Positions 24,207-34,046 of a DNA stretch of 64,000 nt are shown piece after piece (position 1 is the first letter of the stretch; every line of letters begins with the position of its first letter). The notes below the pieces were generated by a model, which was not told where the DNA came from, did no database searches, and worked only from the letters and a program-made list of their open reading frames with translations. The position numbers and the translations under genes are program-made. The stretch spans positions 1 to 64,000 of the forward strand of contig BOKF01000005.1 in the NCBI GenBank assembly GCA_016860845.1. Reading direction: 5' to 3'. This DNA is from Chloroflexota bacterium. Lineage in GTDB: Bacteria > Chloroflexota > Anaerolineae > 4572-78 > J111.

Positions 24207-26789
24207 ATGTCCATCTCACTTACGATTAATGGCCAGCAAGTCAAAGCCGAACCCGGTATGACCGTCCTGGAAGCGGCGCAGGCGCAGGGCATTTATGTTC
24301 CGACCCTCTGCTACCTGCCTCAACTCCGGCCGGCCGGCGCATGCCGCATGTGCGTCGTCCAGATTGAACAACTGCGCGGCTACCCAACCGCCTGCACCGT
24401 CCCTGTTTCCGAAGGAATGGTTGTCCAGACCGAGACCGAAACCCTGCAAAATCTGCGGCGCGAAATCCTCAGCCTGATCCTGGCCGAGCATCCCTATACC
24501 TGCCTGGTCTGCAAGGTTGACTGCGGCCTCTTTCACTGCGGGACCATTCGCAAGGCGGCGGTGACGACCGGCTGCCAGTACTGTCCGGCCAACGGCCAGT
24601 GTGAATTGCAAACGCTGGTTGATTATCTCGAAATCACTGACCTGCCCTACCCGATCACCTACCGTGGCCTGCCGGTCGAGCACGAGGACCCTTTCTTTGA
24701 CCGGGATTACAATCTGTGCATTTTGTGCGGCCGCTGCGTGCGGGTTTGTCAGGAAGTACGCCATACCGGGACGCTGGCTTTTGTGAATCGTGGTGAGCAC
24801 ACCATTGTCGGAACCGCCTTTGGCCGCTCCCATCTGGACACCAACTGCGAATTTTGCGGCTCGTGCGTGGATGTCTGCCCCACCGGCGCCCTGGCCGACA
24901 AGCGCGGCAAGTGGGAAGGCACGCCTGCGGCGACCCTAGCGAGCGTTTGCCCTTACTGCGCGGTCGGCTGCGCGGTGGACGTGCAGGTGAAAAACAACAA
25001 GGTCATGCGCACGGTGGGCCGGGCCGATGGCCCGACCAATGAAGGGCAGCTCTGCACCCGCGGCCGCTTTGGCGTCGTCGAGGTGGTCCATAGCCCCACC
25101 CGGCTGAAAACACCCCTGCTGCGGCGCAACGACCGTTTGATCGAAGTTTCCTGGGAAGAGGCATTGGCCGTCGTCGCCGAGCGCCTGGGCAGCTACCGGG
25201 GTGATTCCTTTGCCGCCGTGGCTTCGGCTGTCGCCACCAATGAAGACAATTACCTGCTGCAAAAATTTACCCGGACGGTTATGGGCAGCCATAACATTGC
25301 CCTGGCTGCCGGCTTCCCCGAACGCGCCGATACGCTTGAATTGATTAACACTCTGCGAGACATTAACACGCCGGCCATCCCCGAAGTGGGAGAGGCGGAT
25401 TGTATCGTCGTGATCGGCGCTAATCTCTTTGACTCGCATCCGATCCTGGACCTGCAAATTCGCCACGCCTTAAGCCGGGGCGCGGCGTTGCTGGCCGTAG
25501 ACACCCGCCAGACTAAGTTGGCCCAGGAAGCGGCCCTCTGGCTGCAACCCAAGGTTGCCACGGATCATGTCTTGCTAGCGGGGATGATGAGTCAGTTAAA
25601 CGTTGAACGTTCAACATTTAACGGGCTGGATCTGGCGCAGGTGAGCAGCATCACCGGGGTTGCGCCAGAAGTGATTACCCAGGCAGCCCACCTGTTGGCG
25701 AAACATCGCGGCGGCCGCATGGTATTTATTTACGGCTCCGGCGTAACCCACCACCCCACGGCAATGGAAAGCATCAAGGCCATTCGTCATCTGGCTTCCG
25801 TCCTGGGTGCAGGCGTTATGAGTGTGCCGGGCGAAGGCAATTTCGTCGGCGCGTACGATCTGGGCCTCCATCCGGCCCTGCTGCCCGGCTATCGCCCGGT
25901 TAACGATGCGAATGCTCGCGCTGCTTTTGAGACAGCCTGGGGCACGGAGTTGAGCGCCCAACCTGGCTCAACTTATGAAGGGATAGTCGAAGGAATCCGC
26001 CAGGGACAGCTCAAGGCTCTCTGGCTGGCCGGCGAAATGCCGCCCCTGCCGGAATTGGCCAACCTGGAATTTTTGCTGGTGCAGGATATCGTCGAAACCG
26101 AAGCGATGCAGTATGCCCACATAGTGCTGCCCGCGACGACCTTTGCCGAGCAGGACGGCACGCTGACCAACCTGGAAGGCCGGGTGCAGCGCTTACATCA
26201 GGCCATCCCACCCTTGCGCTTGGCGCGGCCCGGCTGGACGATTGTCCGGGATGTGGCAGAAAGAATGGGCACATCGTGGTCTTACCCGACGGCAGCAGCG
26301 GTAATGGCCGAGATTGCGGCCCTGGTGCCCGCCTATGCCGGGGCTGCTGATGAGACACTCGATCTAACGGGTTATATCCGGCGCTTCGAACCGGTCCCCC
26401 CGACGGAAGTCGCGCCCTTCAGCCTGAATGGTATTCCTCGCTTCGCCAGCGACGCCTTCCCGTTAACCCTGCTGACCGAACGCAACTTGCTGTACTATCA
26501 CGGCGCTGGTCTGACTGAACAGGTGGCGGGCATGAACCTGATCAAACAAGAAGAAATTCTGCACCTCAACCCGCTCGACGCCGAGCGGTTGGGGCTGGCC
26601 GAGGGCAGCCTGGCCAAAGTGGTCTCGCCCTATGGCAGCGCCGAGTGCCTGGTTCGCCGGGCAAACGGGCTGCTGCCGGAAGGAGCCGCCTTTATCAGTT
26701 TCAACCGGCTCAGCGCCTCCAGCCTGTTCCCTCATCTGACCCCAAGCGCCAAGGCGTATGCGATCCGGGTGGAGAGAATGGATAGGTGA
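24207..26789 (+). CDS. NuoG/FdhA-like iron-sulfur protein with molybdopterin-type domain
   Basis: About 860 aa. ATG 24207 is preferred to 24189 because AGGGAAG at 24191-24197 is correctly spaced for it. In order it carries an N-terminal [2Fe-2S] domain (CYLPQLRPAGACRMC), a His-ligated cluster (HPYTCLVCKVDC), two ferredoxin [4Fe-4S] sites (CILCGRCVRVC, CEFCGSCVDVC), the [4Fe-4S] entry CPYCAVGC (about 248-255) and a long bis-MGD-fold domain. Where formate dehydrogenases have Cys or Sec to bind Mo/W, here the region reads IALAAGFPERAD, so no ligand is evident. It therefore looks like an electron-transfer NuoG-like subunit rather than a formate dehydrogenase. Confidence 0.85.
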   Translation: MSISLTINGQQVKAEPGMTVLEAAQAQGIYVPTLCYLPQLRPAGACRMCVVQIEQLRGYPTACTVPVSEGMVVQTETETLQNLRREILSLILAEHPYTCLVCKVDCGLFHCGTIRKAAVTTGCQYCPANGQCELQTLVDYLEITDLPYPITYRGLPVEHEDPFFDRDYNLCILCGRCVRVCQEVRHTGTLAFVNRGEHTIVGTAFGRSHLDTNCEFCGSCVDVCPTGALADKRGKWEGTPAATLASVCPYCAVGCAVDVQVKNNKVMRTVGRADGPTNEGQLCTRGRFGVVEVVHSPTRLKTPLLRRNDRLIEVSWEEALAVVAERLGSYRGDSFAAVASAVATNEDNYLLQKFTRTVMGSHNIALAAGFPERADTLELINTLRDINTPAIPEVGEADCIVVIGANLFDSHPILDLQIRHALSRGAALLAVDTRQTKLAQEAALWLQPKVATDHVLLAGMMSQLNVERSTFNGLDLAQVSSITGVAPEVITQAAHLLAKHRGGRMVFIYGSGVTHHPTAMESIKAIRHLASVLGAGVMSVPGEGNFVGAYDLGLHPALLPGYRPVNDANARAAFETAWGTELSAQPGSTYEGIVEGIRQGQLKALWLAGEMPPLPELANLEFLLVQDIVETEAMQYAHIVLPATTFAEQDGTLTNLEGRVQRLHQAIPPLRLARPGWTIVRDVAERMGTSWSYPTAAAVMAEIAALVPAYAGAADETLDLTGYIRRFEPVPPTEVAPFSLNGIPRFASDAFPLTLLTERNLLYYHGAGLTEQVAGMNLIKQEEILHLNPLDAERLGLAEGSLAKVVSPYGSAECLVRRANGLLPEGAAFISFNRLSASSLFPHLTPSAKAYAIRVERMDR

Positions 26790-26792
26790 CAC

Positions 26793-27668
26793 ATGACCGA
26801 AACAACGTCTACCAAAGATCAAAAGGAACACACCTCCGGCCTCTTTGAGCCGGAACCGGCCACCGTCGTCCGGCGCGAGTCGCTGGTGCCCAACCTGCAA
26901 CTGCTGACAGTCCACGCCCCGGCGGTGGCGGCCAAGATTCAGCCGGGCCAATTTGTCATCGTCCGCGCCGACGAGCACGGTGAGCGCATCCCGCTGACGG
27001 TAGCCGATTGGGACCGCGAAGCCGGCCTGGTCAGTTGCGTTTTTATGCAGGTGGGGACCTCGACCTACAAGTTGGGCCAACTCAAGCCCGGCGATGTCAT
27101 GCCGACCTTTGCCGGTCCGCTGGGCAAACCGCTAGAGATAGAGACCTGGGGCACAGTGCTGTGCGCCGGCGGCTGCTATGGCATCGGCAGCATTTACCCG
27201 GTCGCTCGCGCCCTGAAGGAAAAAGGCAACCGGGTTATCTCCTTCATCGAGGGGCGCAGCAAATTTTTGCTCTATTGGCTCGACCGGCTGACAGCCGTGA
27301 GCGATGAAGTCCTGATTGCCACCCGCGATGGGTCTCTCGGCGAAAAAGAGGGCTATCCGAATATGGTTGACCGCATGCTGGCCGCCGGGGAGACGGTTGA
27401 CCGGGTCATTGCCCTGGGCTGTACTTTTATGATGTACCAGATGTCCGAAACAACGCGCCCCTTTGAGGTCAAAACTATCGTCAGCCTGAACCCGATCATG
27501 ATTGACGGCACGGGCATGTGCGGCGCGTGCCGGATCGTGGTGGGCGGCAAGACCCGCTTTGCCTGTGTAGACGGCCCGGACTTCGACGGCCATGAGGTAG
27601 ATTGGGAATTGCTGTTATCCCGGCGCAAAGCGTATTTGGGGCCGGAGACGGAATCGGCGGAGAGGTAA
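26793..27668 (+). CDS. nfnA: NfnA/SudB-like FAD and [2Fe-2S] subunit
   Basis: A 291-aa subunit of the ferredoxin-NADP reductase fold, as in NfnA (small subunit of NADH-dependent ferredoxin:NADP oxidoreductase) and sulfide dehydrogenase beta. FAD part (QPGQFVIVRADEHGERIPLTVAD), NAD-binding part (CAGGCYGIGSIYPVARALKE), and C-terminal [2Fe-2S] cysteines in GTGMCGACRIVVGGKTRFAC (about 245-265). A roughly 25-residue N-terminal extension is hydrophilic. Three nt after the NuoG-like stop. In Nfn this subunit binds NAD(H) and passes electrons to ferredoxin/NfnB during bifurcation. Confidence 0.88.
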   Translation: MTETTSTKDQKEHTSGLFEPEPATVVRRESLVPNLQLLTVHAPAVAAKIQPGQFVIVRADEHGERIPLTVADWDREAGLVSCVFMQVGTSTYKLGQLKPGDVMPTFAGPLGKPLEIETWGTVLCAGGCYGIGSIYPVARALKEKGNRVISFIEGRSKFLLYWLDRLTAVSDEVLIATRDGSLGEKEGYPNMVDRMLAAGETVDRVIALGCTFMMYQMSETTRPFEVKTIVSLNPIMIDGTGMCGACRIVVGGKTRFACVDGPDFDGHEVDWELLLSRRKAYLGPETESAER

Positions 27669-27674
27669 GCACGT

Positions 27675-29075
27675 ATGCCTAAACAGATTATTCCAAACAA
27701 AACCCCCATGCCGGAACAGCCTCCGGCCGAACGGGTCAAAAACTACGAAGAGGTTCCCTACGGCTATACCCCCGAGCAGGCCATGGCCGAAGCCCAACGC
27801 TGCCTGATGTGCAAGCGCCCCGGCTGTATGGGCGGCTGCCCGGTCGGGATCAACATCCCCGGCTTTTTGCAGCTCGTGGCCGACGGAGATTTTCGGGGGG
27901 CGATCAACCTGATCAAAGAGACCAATGCCCTGCCGGCGGTCACGGGCCGGGTCTGTCCCCAGGAATCGCAGTGCGAGGGGAGCTGCGCCTTGTGCAAAAA
28001 GTACGAGTCGGTCTCGATTGGCCGCCTGGAACGCTTTGTGGCCGATTGGGAAGCCGCGCAAGGCGAGGCGCCCATCCCTGAATTGGCCCCGCCCACCGGC
28101 AAAAAGGTCGCCGTGGTCGGTTCCGGGCCGGCCGGGCTGACCGTCGCCGCCGACCTGGCCAAACAGGGCCACCATGTGACCATCTTTGAGGCGCTGCATG
28201 AAGCCGGGGGCGTATTGGTTTACGGCATTCCTGAGTTCCGCCTGCCCAAGGCCATTGTTCGTCGCGAGGTCGAATATGTCTGCCGGATGGGGGTCAAGTT
28301 AGTCAAGGACTTCGTCATCGGCACGGCGGCGACGATAGATGAGCTGCTAGAGGAGTTCGACGCTGTTTTTCTGGGTACCGGGGCCGGGCTGCCCTGGTTT
28401 CTGAATATTCCCGGCGAGAACCTGAACGGGGTCTTCTCGGCCAACGAATACCTGACCCGGGCCAATTTGATGAAAGCCTACCGCTTTCCGGAGTACGATA
28501 CGCCTATTGTGCATGGCCGGCGTGTGGCGACCATCGGCGGCGGCAACGTGGCCATGGATGCGGCGCGGACGGCTCTGCGCCTGGGGGCCGAAGAGTCGTT
28601 GATTGTGTACCGCCGCTCGCGCGAGGAAATGCCCTGCCGCGAGGAAGAGATTCATCACGCCGTCCAGGAGGGCGTGCAGCTCAACCTGCTGGTCACGCCA
28701 CTGGCCTTACACGCCGATAACAACGGCTGGGTCAAGGAAATCGAGTGCCTGCGCAACGAGTTGGGCGAGCCGGATGCCTCCGGCCGCCGCCGCCCGGTGC
28801 CGGTCCCGGACTCGAATTTCCGCATCCCGGCGGACGTGGTTGTGATTGCCATCGGCCAAAGCCCAAACCCCCTGATCCCTAAAACCACGCCCGGCCTGGA
28901 AACCGGGCGCGGCGATGTGATCAAGGTTGACCAACTGACCATGAAGACTTCAAAAAAGGGCGTCTTTGCCGGGGGCGATGTTGCCACCGGCGGAGCGACG
29001 GTCATCCTGGCCATGGGCCAGGGCAAAATTGCCGCTCGCGCCATTCATGCTTATTTGGAAACAGGCGAGTGGTAG
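27675..29075 (+). CDS. nfnB: NfnB-like FAD/[4Fe-4S] NADPH oxidoreductase
   Basis: A 466-aa protein like NfnB, GltD and SudA. N-terminal [4Fe-4S] domain (CLMCKRPGCMGGCP and CPQESQCEGSC, about 39-100), first dinucleotide fold GSGPAGLTVAADLAKQG (FAD), second GGGNVAMDAARTALRLG (NADPH), and the C-terminal FAD motif GVFAGGDVATGGATVILAMGQG. Paired with the NfnA-like gene 6 nt upstream, it should be NfnB rather than a glutamate synthase subunit; no gltB is near. Expected reaction: coupling NADPH with NADH and ferredoxin. Last of the five-gene operon. Confidence 0.9.
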   Translation: MPKQIIPNKTPMPEQPPAERVKNYEEVPYGYTPEQAMAEAQRCLMCKRPGCMGGCPVGINIPGFLQLVADGDFRGAINLIKETNALPAVTGRVCPQESQCEGSCALCKKYESVSIGRLERFVADWEAAQGEAPIPELAPPTGKKVAVVGSGPAGLTVAADLAKQGHHVTIFEALHEAGGVLVYGIPEFRLPKAIVRREVEYVCRMGVKLVKDFVIGTAATIDELLEEFDAVFLGTGAGLPWFLNIPGENLNGVFSANEYLTRANLMKAYRFPEYDTPIVHGRRVATIGGGNVAMDAARTALRLGAEESLIVYRRSREEMPCREEEIHHAVQEGVQLNLLVTPLALHADNNGWVKEIECLRNELGEPDASGRRRPVPVPDSNFRIPADVVVIAIGQSPNPLIPKTTPGLETGRGDVIKVDQLTMKTSKKGVFAGGDVATGGATVILAMGQGKIAARAIHAYLETGEW

Positions 29076-29152
29076 GAAGATTTTTTAGGTAATTGTATGG
29101 TTAGCCGGCGGCTAAGGTTTACTTCTGCCGGCAGTCAGTAGAAAGGTTTACT

Positions 29153-29437
29153 ATGTTTGCTGAAACAGTCAAAATAGATTTACATCAAGAGGCAGAATCT
29201 CTGGCAACCTATCTGGAAGAAGGTGACCCATGCGCCAGTGTTCACCTGGCCCGCCTCATCGAGGCTGATACCAAAGGGGCGCTGCGCCCGTTCGCCGAGG
29301 CGCTGACGGCCCGCCTGTGGGACCATCTGAAACGCTATGCCGAACTAGGCATTACCGACCCGGACGAGACCCTGGCCGATGAGGTCTACGGCCTGTTGCA
29401 ACGGGCCGCCGTTGATTGGGATCATATCCCCTGTTAG
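29153..29437 (+). CDS. Unknown small acidic protein (94 aa)
   Basis: A soluble, helical, acidic protein (DLHQEAESLATYLEEGDPCASVHLARLIEAD) without a recognised family. AGAAAGG precedes the ATG. It sits 77 bp after the Nfn operon in the same direction and may be transcribed with it. Two isolated cysteines do not form a cluster motif. No function can be assigned. Confidence 0.6.
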   Translation: MFAETVKIDLHQEAESLATYLEEGDPCASVHLARLIEADTKGALRPFAEALTARLWDHLKRYAELGITDPDETLADEVYGLLQRAAVDWDHIPC

Positions 29438-29519
29438 GGCCGGCCAGGCGAAGAAGCCTGAGGCACTACCGTAGGCGTTTGGCCGTGAGACGGATTTCAA
29501 CTACAATGGAGGTGGAGGA

Positions 29520-32234
29520 TTGGGTGTGCCTGCTGCTCCATTGCTGCTCACGACCAAACTTTACTTACCGGCGGCGCGCCAGAGTCTCGTGCGGCGTCCC
29601 CGCTTGCTGGTGCGGTTGACCGAGGGAGTGACCCGCCCGCTCACGCTCGTTTCCGCGCCCGCCGGTTTTGGCAAAACCACCCTCATCAGCGAGTGGCATG
29701 CTTCCGAGGAAGGCAAAAATTTTTCCCTGGCCTGGCTGGCTCTTGACGATGACGACAACGACCCCGCCCACTTCTTGACTTACTTCATCGCCGCCTTAGC
29801 CACCCTCAAGCCAGGTTTCGGAGAACCGCTCCTGGCCCTGCTGAAATCTCCCCAGCCTTCGCCCCCTAAACTCATTGTTACCCACCTTATCAATGAAGTG
29901 AACGGCTTCCCCGCCTCCTTTGGCCTGGTCCTTGATGATTATCATGCCATCACCAACCCATCCCTGCATGAAGCACTGACTTTTCTGCTAGAGCATCTGC
30001 CGCCTCGGATGCACGTCATCATCACCACCCGCGCCGACCCGCCTTTGCCGCTGGCCCGCTGGCGCGCCCGGCAGCAACTGGTCGAAATTCGGGGCGACGA
30101 GTTACGCTTTACTCCTGCTGAAACAGCAACCTTTCTACATCAGGTAATGGGCTTAGATCTTTCCCCCACCGACATTGCGGTACTGGAAACGCGCACCGAA
30201 GGGTGGGCAGCCGGTTTACAAATGGCCGCCCTGTCAATGCAGGGTCGCCTTGACCTTACTTCCTTCATCAACCATTTCAGCGGCAGCCATCGGTACATCC
30301 TTGACTACTTGATGGATGAAGTCCTCCAACGGCAGTCCCAGGCTATTCAGGAATTCTTACTCCAAACCTCCATCCTCAACCATCTTTCTGGCCCTCTCTG
30401 CAATGCAGTGAGGGACCGGACGGATAGCCAGGCTATCCTGGAACGCCTGGAGCAGGCCAATTTATTCTTATTACCCCTGGACGATGAACGGCGCTGGTAT
30501 CGTTATCATCACCTCTTTGCCGAGGCGCTGCGCCACCGGCTGCAAAATCTGCACCCGGAGCGTGCTGCAATTTTGCACCGCCGGGCCAGCGAGTGGCATG
30601 AGCAGCATGGATTGCTAGCCGAAGCCATCCACCACGCCTTGAGTGTGCCGGATTTTGAGCGAGCGGCATATTTGGTGGAACAGGTGGGCCAGGAATTGTT
30701 AATCCGCAGCGAGACGGTAACGCTGCTAAAGTGGCTGACTGTTCTGCCGGAGGAATTAATTCTGACGCGGCCCTATCTATGCCTCTTTCACGCCTGGACC
30801 TTAATCCTCAACAATCAAGTGACCGAAGCAGAACAGCGTCTCCAGGCCGCCAGTGCGCTTGAGGCCGATCCGGTCGTTCTGGCTCAGGTGGCCGCCATTC
30901 GCACACTTATCGCTTTGTTCCGGGGGGATATGCGGCGCGCCAACGAACTCACCCGGCAAGCGCAGGCATTGTTGCCGGCAGGTGACCCATTTTTGCGCGG
31001 TGTAACTAATCTCAACCGGGGTCTGGCTTGCTTTATGAAGGGAGATGTGGAGGCGGCCCGCCAGGCCTATGCCGAAGTGGCGGAACTGAGCCAAAAAAGC
31101 GGCAACGTGATAATAACGGTCATCATCCAGTGTCAAATAGCCGAGGCGCAAATATGGCAGGGCCGGCTGCACCAGGCCCTGGCAACCTATCAGCAAGCCC
31201 TGGCGCTGGCGACAACACCGGAGGGTTACGAGTTGCCGGGGGCCGCTCAGGTGCATATCGGACTGGCGACGATAATGTACGAGTGGAACAACCTGGAAGC
31301 CGCCGCCCAGCATCTGGCCGAAGGTTTCCGTCTGAATCAGCAGTTAGGGGAAATCGGTGCTTATGATGGTTACATTATCCAGACGAGCCTGAAACAAGCG
31401 CAAGGAGATGCCGCCGGCGCGCTGGAAGCCATCGAACAGGCCGGGCAAATCGTCCAAAAATTTAGCCAGTGGGCTTATCGAAATTTAGCCGCCCACCGGA
31501 CCCGGTTGTGGCTCAGGCAGGCCAATCTTATCGCCGCCGCGCGTTGGGCTGCCGACACCCTGAACTTACCTGCTGGCACGCCGGATGATCTGGGTGATAC
31601 TTATCTCTTCCATGAGTTTGAACAACTCACCCTGGCCCGGGTCCTCCTGGCCCAGGCTTCGGCCGGTCTCCCTGCTGACCAGGCACTCTCAGGTGATCCG
31701 GCCCAGGCAGCTCTCCAATTGCTGGAGGCGCTCTACCCAGAGGCGGTAAAACTGGGCCGGGACAGAAGTGTTATCGAAATCTTGCTGCTGCAGGCGCTAG
31801 CGCAGCAGGCCGAAGACACCTCCCAGGCCATGAGCTTCTTACACCAGGCTTTGACCCTGGCCCAGGCCGAGGGTTTTGTCCGCATCTTCATTGATAATGG
31901 CCCTCCAATGGAAAAACTACTGCGGCAGGCAGCAACTCAAGGGATTGCGGTAGATTATGTGGCTAAACTCCTGGAGGCGTTTGATAGCAGCGAGGGACAA
32001 GTCACCCGGCCACCCGCGCGCCCCTCTCCCTCTGCCCTCATCGAGCCTCTGAGTGAACGCGAAGTAGAGGTGCTGCGGCTTCTTGCTGCTGGGCTTTCCA
32101 ACGAAGAGATCGCAAACAGGCTGATTATCACGGTCAGTACGGTCAAAAAGCACTTAAGTACCATCTATGGCAAACTCGATGTCCATAGCCGCACCGCCGC
32201 CGTTGCCCGAGCTCGAGATTTGGATATTCTATAA
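29520..32234 (+). CDS. MalT-type LuxR-family ATP-dependent regulator
   Basis: A 904-aa transcription regulator of the STAND class. N-terminal NTPase with Walker [12 protein letters not shown] (K about 54) and [11 protein letters not shown] (sensor/Walker B), a long TPR-like helical middle (about 380-830), and a C-terminal Lux[24 protein letters not shown] followed by [14 protein letters not shown] (about 842-890). MalT-type proteins respond to a small inducer and ATP. Two Shine-Dalgarno copies (GGAGG at 29508 and 29514) are each 7 nt from TTG 29520 and GTG 29526, so either may be used. The target genes are unknown; the ABC genes downstream are candidates. Confidence 0.88.
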   Translation: MGVPAAPLLLTTKLYLPAARQSLVRRPRLLVRLTEGVTRPLTLVSAPAGFGKTTLISEWHASEEGKNFSLAWLALDDDDNDPAHFLTYFIAALATLKPGFGEPLLALLKSPQPSPPKLIVTHLINEVNGFPASFGLVLDDYHAITNPSLHEALTFLLEHLPPRMHVIITTRADPPLPLARWRARQQLVEIRGDELRFTPAETATFLHQVMGLDLSPTDIAVLETRTEGWAAGLQMAALSMQGRLDLTSFINHFSGSHRYILDYLMDEVLQRQSQAIQEFLLQTSILNHLSGPLCNAVRDRTDSQAILERLEQANLFLLPLDDERRWYRYHHLFAEALRHRLQNLHPERAAILHRRASEWHEQHGLLAEAIHHALSVPDFERAAYLVEQVGQELLIRSETVTLLKWLTVLPEELILTRPYLCLFHAWTLILNNQVTEAEQRLQAASALEADPVVLAQVAAIRTLIALFRGDMRRANELTRQAQALLPAGDPFLRGVTNLNRGLACFMKGDVEAARQAYAEVAELSQKSGNVIITVIIQCQIAEAQIWQGRLHQALATYQQALALATTPEGYELPGAAQVHIGLATIMYEWNNLEAAAQHLAEGFRLNQQLGEIGAYDGYIIQTSLKQAQGDAAGALEAIEQAGQIVQKFSQWAYRNLAAHRTRLWLRQANLIAAARWAADTLNLPAGTPDDLGDTYLFHEFEQLTLARVLLAQASAGLPADQALSGDPAQAALQLLEALYPEAVKLGRDRSVIEILLLQALAQQAEDTSQAMSFLHQALTLAQAEGFVRIFIDNGPPMEKLLRQAATQGIAVDYVAKLLEAFDSSEGQVTRPPARPSPSALIEPLSEREVEVLRLLAAGLSNEEIANRLIITVSTVKKHLSTIYGKLDVHSRTAAVARARDLDIL

Positions 32235-32401
32235 CCCCCGGAAATACATCTTTTTATACCCTCTGAATACTCCCTTTGGGGACTGACTCCACTCCTGCTA
32301 CTTGATATAATGGAAGAGAGCAATAGAGAAGGCCATCAGCCAGTCACTTCTTGGCATTATCTCGAACCTACGCCTGGCGACACACCGGTCAGGGAAGGGG
32401 C

Positions 32402-32469
32402 GTCCCAAATTTATGGTAACGTAGGACAAGTTGACAACTTATCCTACAGAACCGCCCAAAATTTGGGAC
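32402..32469. repeat. Composite palindromic repeat in the ABC operon leader
   Basis: Outer arms GTCCCAAATTT (32402-32412) and AAATTTGGGAC (32459-32469) enclose an inner stem GTAGGACAAGTT / AACTTATCCTAC (32421-32447, one mismatch). A second element of the same plan is at 56054-56120. It lies 26 nt before the ABC gene and no T-run follows. Confidence 0.75.
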
Positions 32470-32494
32470 AGACTCATCAGGGGAAAGAGCAGCG

Positions 32495-33238
32495 ATGTTA
32501 GGGATCAGTTTTAAGCCAAATAACTCTAAAACATCAAACAAAGACTACAGCAGCAACGGCTACCTTGTCGCCCTCCACCGGGTGGTAAAAACGTTTGAGG
32601 GAGCGGCTGGTGTCTTCACCGCCCTCAAAGGCATTGATCTGCAAATCGAGGCAGGTGAGTTTGTGGCCATTGTCGGCAAGTCGGGCAGCGGCAAGTCTAC
32701 GCTTATCAATATGATTACCGGCATTGACCGGCCCACCTGGGGTGAGGTGTGGGTAGATCATACAGGAGTGCATCTGCTGAAAGAAGGGCAGATTGCCGTG
32801 TGGCGTGGCCGCGCTATCGGCCTTATCTTTCAATTCTTTCAACTGCTGCCGACCCTGACGGCCGTTGAGAACGTGATGCTGCCGATGGATTACGGCCAGA
32901 TCTATTCTCGCCAGGAACGCCCTGAGCGAGCAATGCGCCTGCTGGCGCAGGTGGGTATGGCCGACTATGCCCACCAGTTGCCTTCGGCCCTGTCGGGAGG
33001 CCAGCAGCAGTGCATCGCTATTGCGCGAGCCTTGGCCAATGATCCCCCTATTTTGGCTGCCGACGAGCCAACAGGCAACCTGGACTCCATCACCGCCGAG
33101 ACTATCTTTCGACTCTTTGAAGATCTGGTGGACAGCGGCAAGACAATCCTGATGGTCACTCACGACAATGATTTAGCCAGACGCGCCCAGCGTACCATCG
33201 TGCTGGCTGATGGTTTGATCGTGGATGGCAGGGATTAA
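32495..33238 (+). CDS. ABC transporter ATPase (MacB/LolD type), first copy
   Basis: A 247-aa nucleotide-binding protein. Walker [11 protein letters not shown]-loop [12 protein letters not shown], signature LSGGQQQ, Walker [13 protein letters not shown] and H-loop VTHDND are all present. After the signature it has CIAIARAL where most relatives have RVAIARAL, a conservative oddity. The first 25 residues are a polar extension. It works with the FtsX-type permease downstream, probably exporting or extracting lipoproteins, peptides or antibiotics, or driving a cell-surface process. Paralogue of the next gene. Confidence 0.88.
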   Translation: MLGISFKPNNSKTSNKDYSSNGYLVALHRVVKTFEGAAGVFTALKGIDLQIEAGEFVAIVGKSGSGKSTLINMITGIDRPTWGEVWVDHTGVHLLKEGQIAVWRGRAIGLIFQFFQLLPTLTAVENVMLPMDYGQIYSRQERPERAMRLLAQVGMADYAHQLPSALSGGQQQCIAIARALANDPPILAADEPTGNLDSITAETIFRLFEDLVDSGKTILMVTHDNDLARRAQRTIVLADGLIVDGRD

Positions 33239-33262
33239 TTCCGGGCAGCGTAACAGGAGATC

Positions 33263-33988
33263 ATGATGTTTGGTTTTAGGTCGAACGGATCGAAAAACTC
33301 AAATGACGGAGCACTGCTCAAGTTGAGCCAGGTTGTTAAAACTTACCAGGGTTTAGCAGGTGACGTCGTGGCGCTTAAAGGCATTGACCTGCAAATCCAG
33401 GCCGGTGAATTTGTAGCCATCACCGGCAAATCGGGCAGCGGCAAAACGACCCTGATCAATATGATTACGGGACTCGATCGCCCGACCTCAGGCGAGATTT
33501 GGGTGTCCGGCACAGCCGTCCATAAATTACCACCCGAAAAGGCGACCAGGTGGCGAGGGCAAACCATCGGTGTCGTTTTCCAAACGTTTGAGCTTATCCC
33601 TACGCTGAGTGTCCTCCACAACGTAACCCTGCCGATGGATTTTGCCAACCGTTACTCCATTCGCCAGCAGCGCCGGCGAGCGATGGATCTATTGGAACAA
33701 GTCGAAATTGCCGAACATGCCCGCAAGCTGCCCTCGGAAGTGTCGGGGGGGCAGCAGCAGCGGGTCGCCATTGCCCGGGCGATGGCCAATGACCCACCAA
33801 TTTTGGTGGCTGATGAACCAACAGGCAGCCTGGATTCGGCGACAGCAGAGGCAATGATAGACTTGTTTGAAGAGCTGGTTAAGCAAGGCAAGACTGTGGT
33901 GTTGGTAACGCACGACCAGGATATTGCCAGGCGGGCTAGGCGCACTATTATGCTGGTCGATGGGGAGATCGTGATGCGTGATACGTGA
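33263..33988 (+). CDS. ABC transporter ATPase (MacB/LolD type), second copy
   Basis: A 241-aa paralogue of the preceding protein with full motifs: [55 protein letters not shown]. Lies 24 nt after it. Two ATPases and one permease suggest a heterodimeric motor, since a MacB-type complex needs two ATP-binding subunits. The stop codon falls within a palindrome (33977-34022). Confidence 0.88.
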   Translation: MMFGFRSNGSKNSNDGALLKLSQVVKTYQGLAGDVVALKGIDLQIQAGEFVAITGKSGSGKTTLINMITGLDRPTSGEIWVSGTAVHKLPPEKATRWRGQTIGVVFQTFELIPTLSVLHNVTLPMDFANRYSIRQQRRRAMDLLEQVEIAEHARKLPSEVSGGQQQRVAIARAMANDPPILVADEPTGSLDSATAEAMIDLFEELVKQGKTVVLVTHDQDIARRARRTIMLVDGEIVMRDT

Positions 33989-34022
33989 CAAGTGATGTGA
34001 GTTTCACGCATCACGTATCACG
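33977..34022. repeat. Palindrome between ATPase and permease genes
   Basis: Perfect 12-bp arms CGTGATACGTGA / TCACGTATCACG; a further GTGATGCGTGA / TCACGCATCAC pairing competes with it. The left arm contains the last codons and stop of the ATPase gene. Without a T-run it may reduce rather than stop transcription into the permease gene. Confidence 0.75.
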
Positions 34023-34046
34023 ATTCAGGTCAGCAGGAGGCTATTG

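Noticed and set aside
22589..24292. 567-aa minus-strand frame opposite the NuoF-like gene
   Set aside because: The plus strand encodes a clear NuoF family protein with all cofactor motifs; the opposite frame is a shadow.
24207..26789. Formate dehydrogenase alpha subunit
   Set aside because: The domain order fits, but no Cys or Sec is seen at the metal-ligand position and no accessory fdh genes adjoin.
27675..29075. Glutamate synthase small subunit (GltD)
   Set aside because: The protein fold is the same, but the adjacent NfnA-like gene and the absence of a large glutamate synthase subunit favour NfnB.
32310..32501. 63-aa frame before the first ABC ATPase
   Set aside because: It runs through the composite palindrome, has no ribosome site and no recognisable pattern; more likely a leader.
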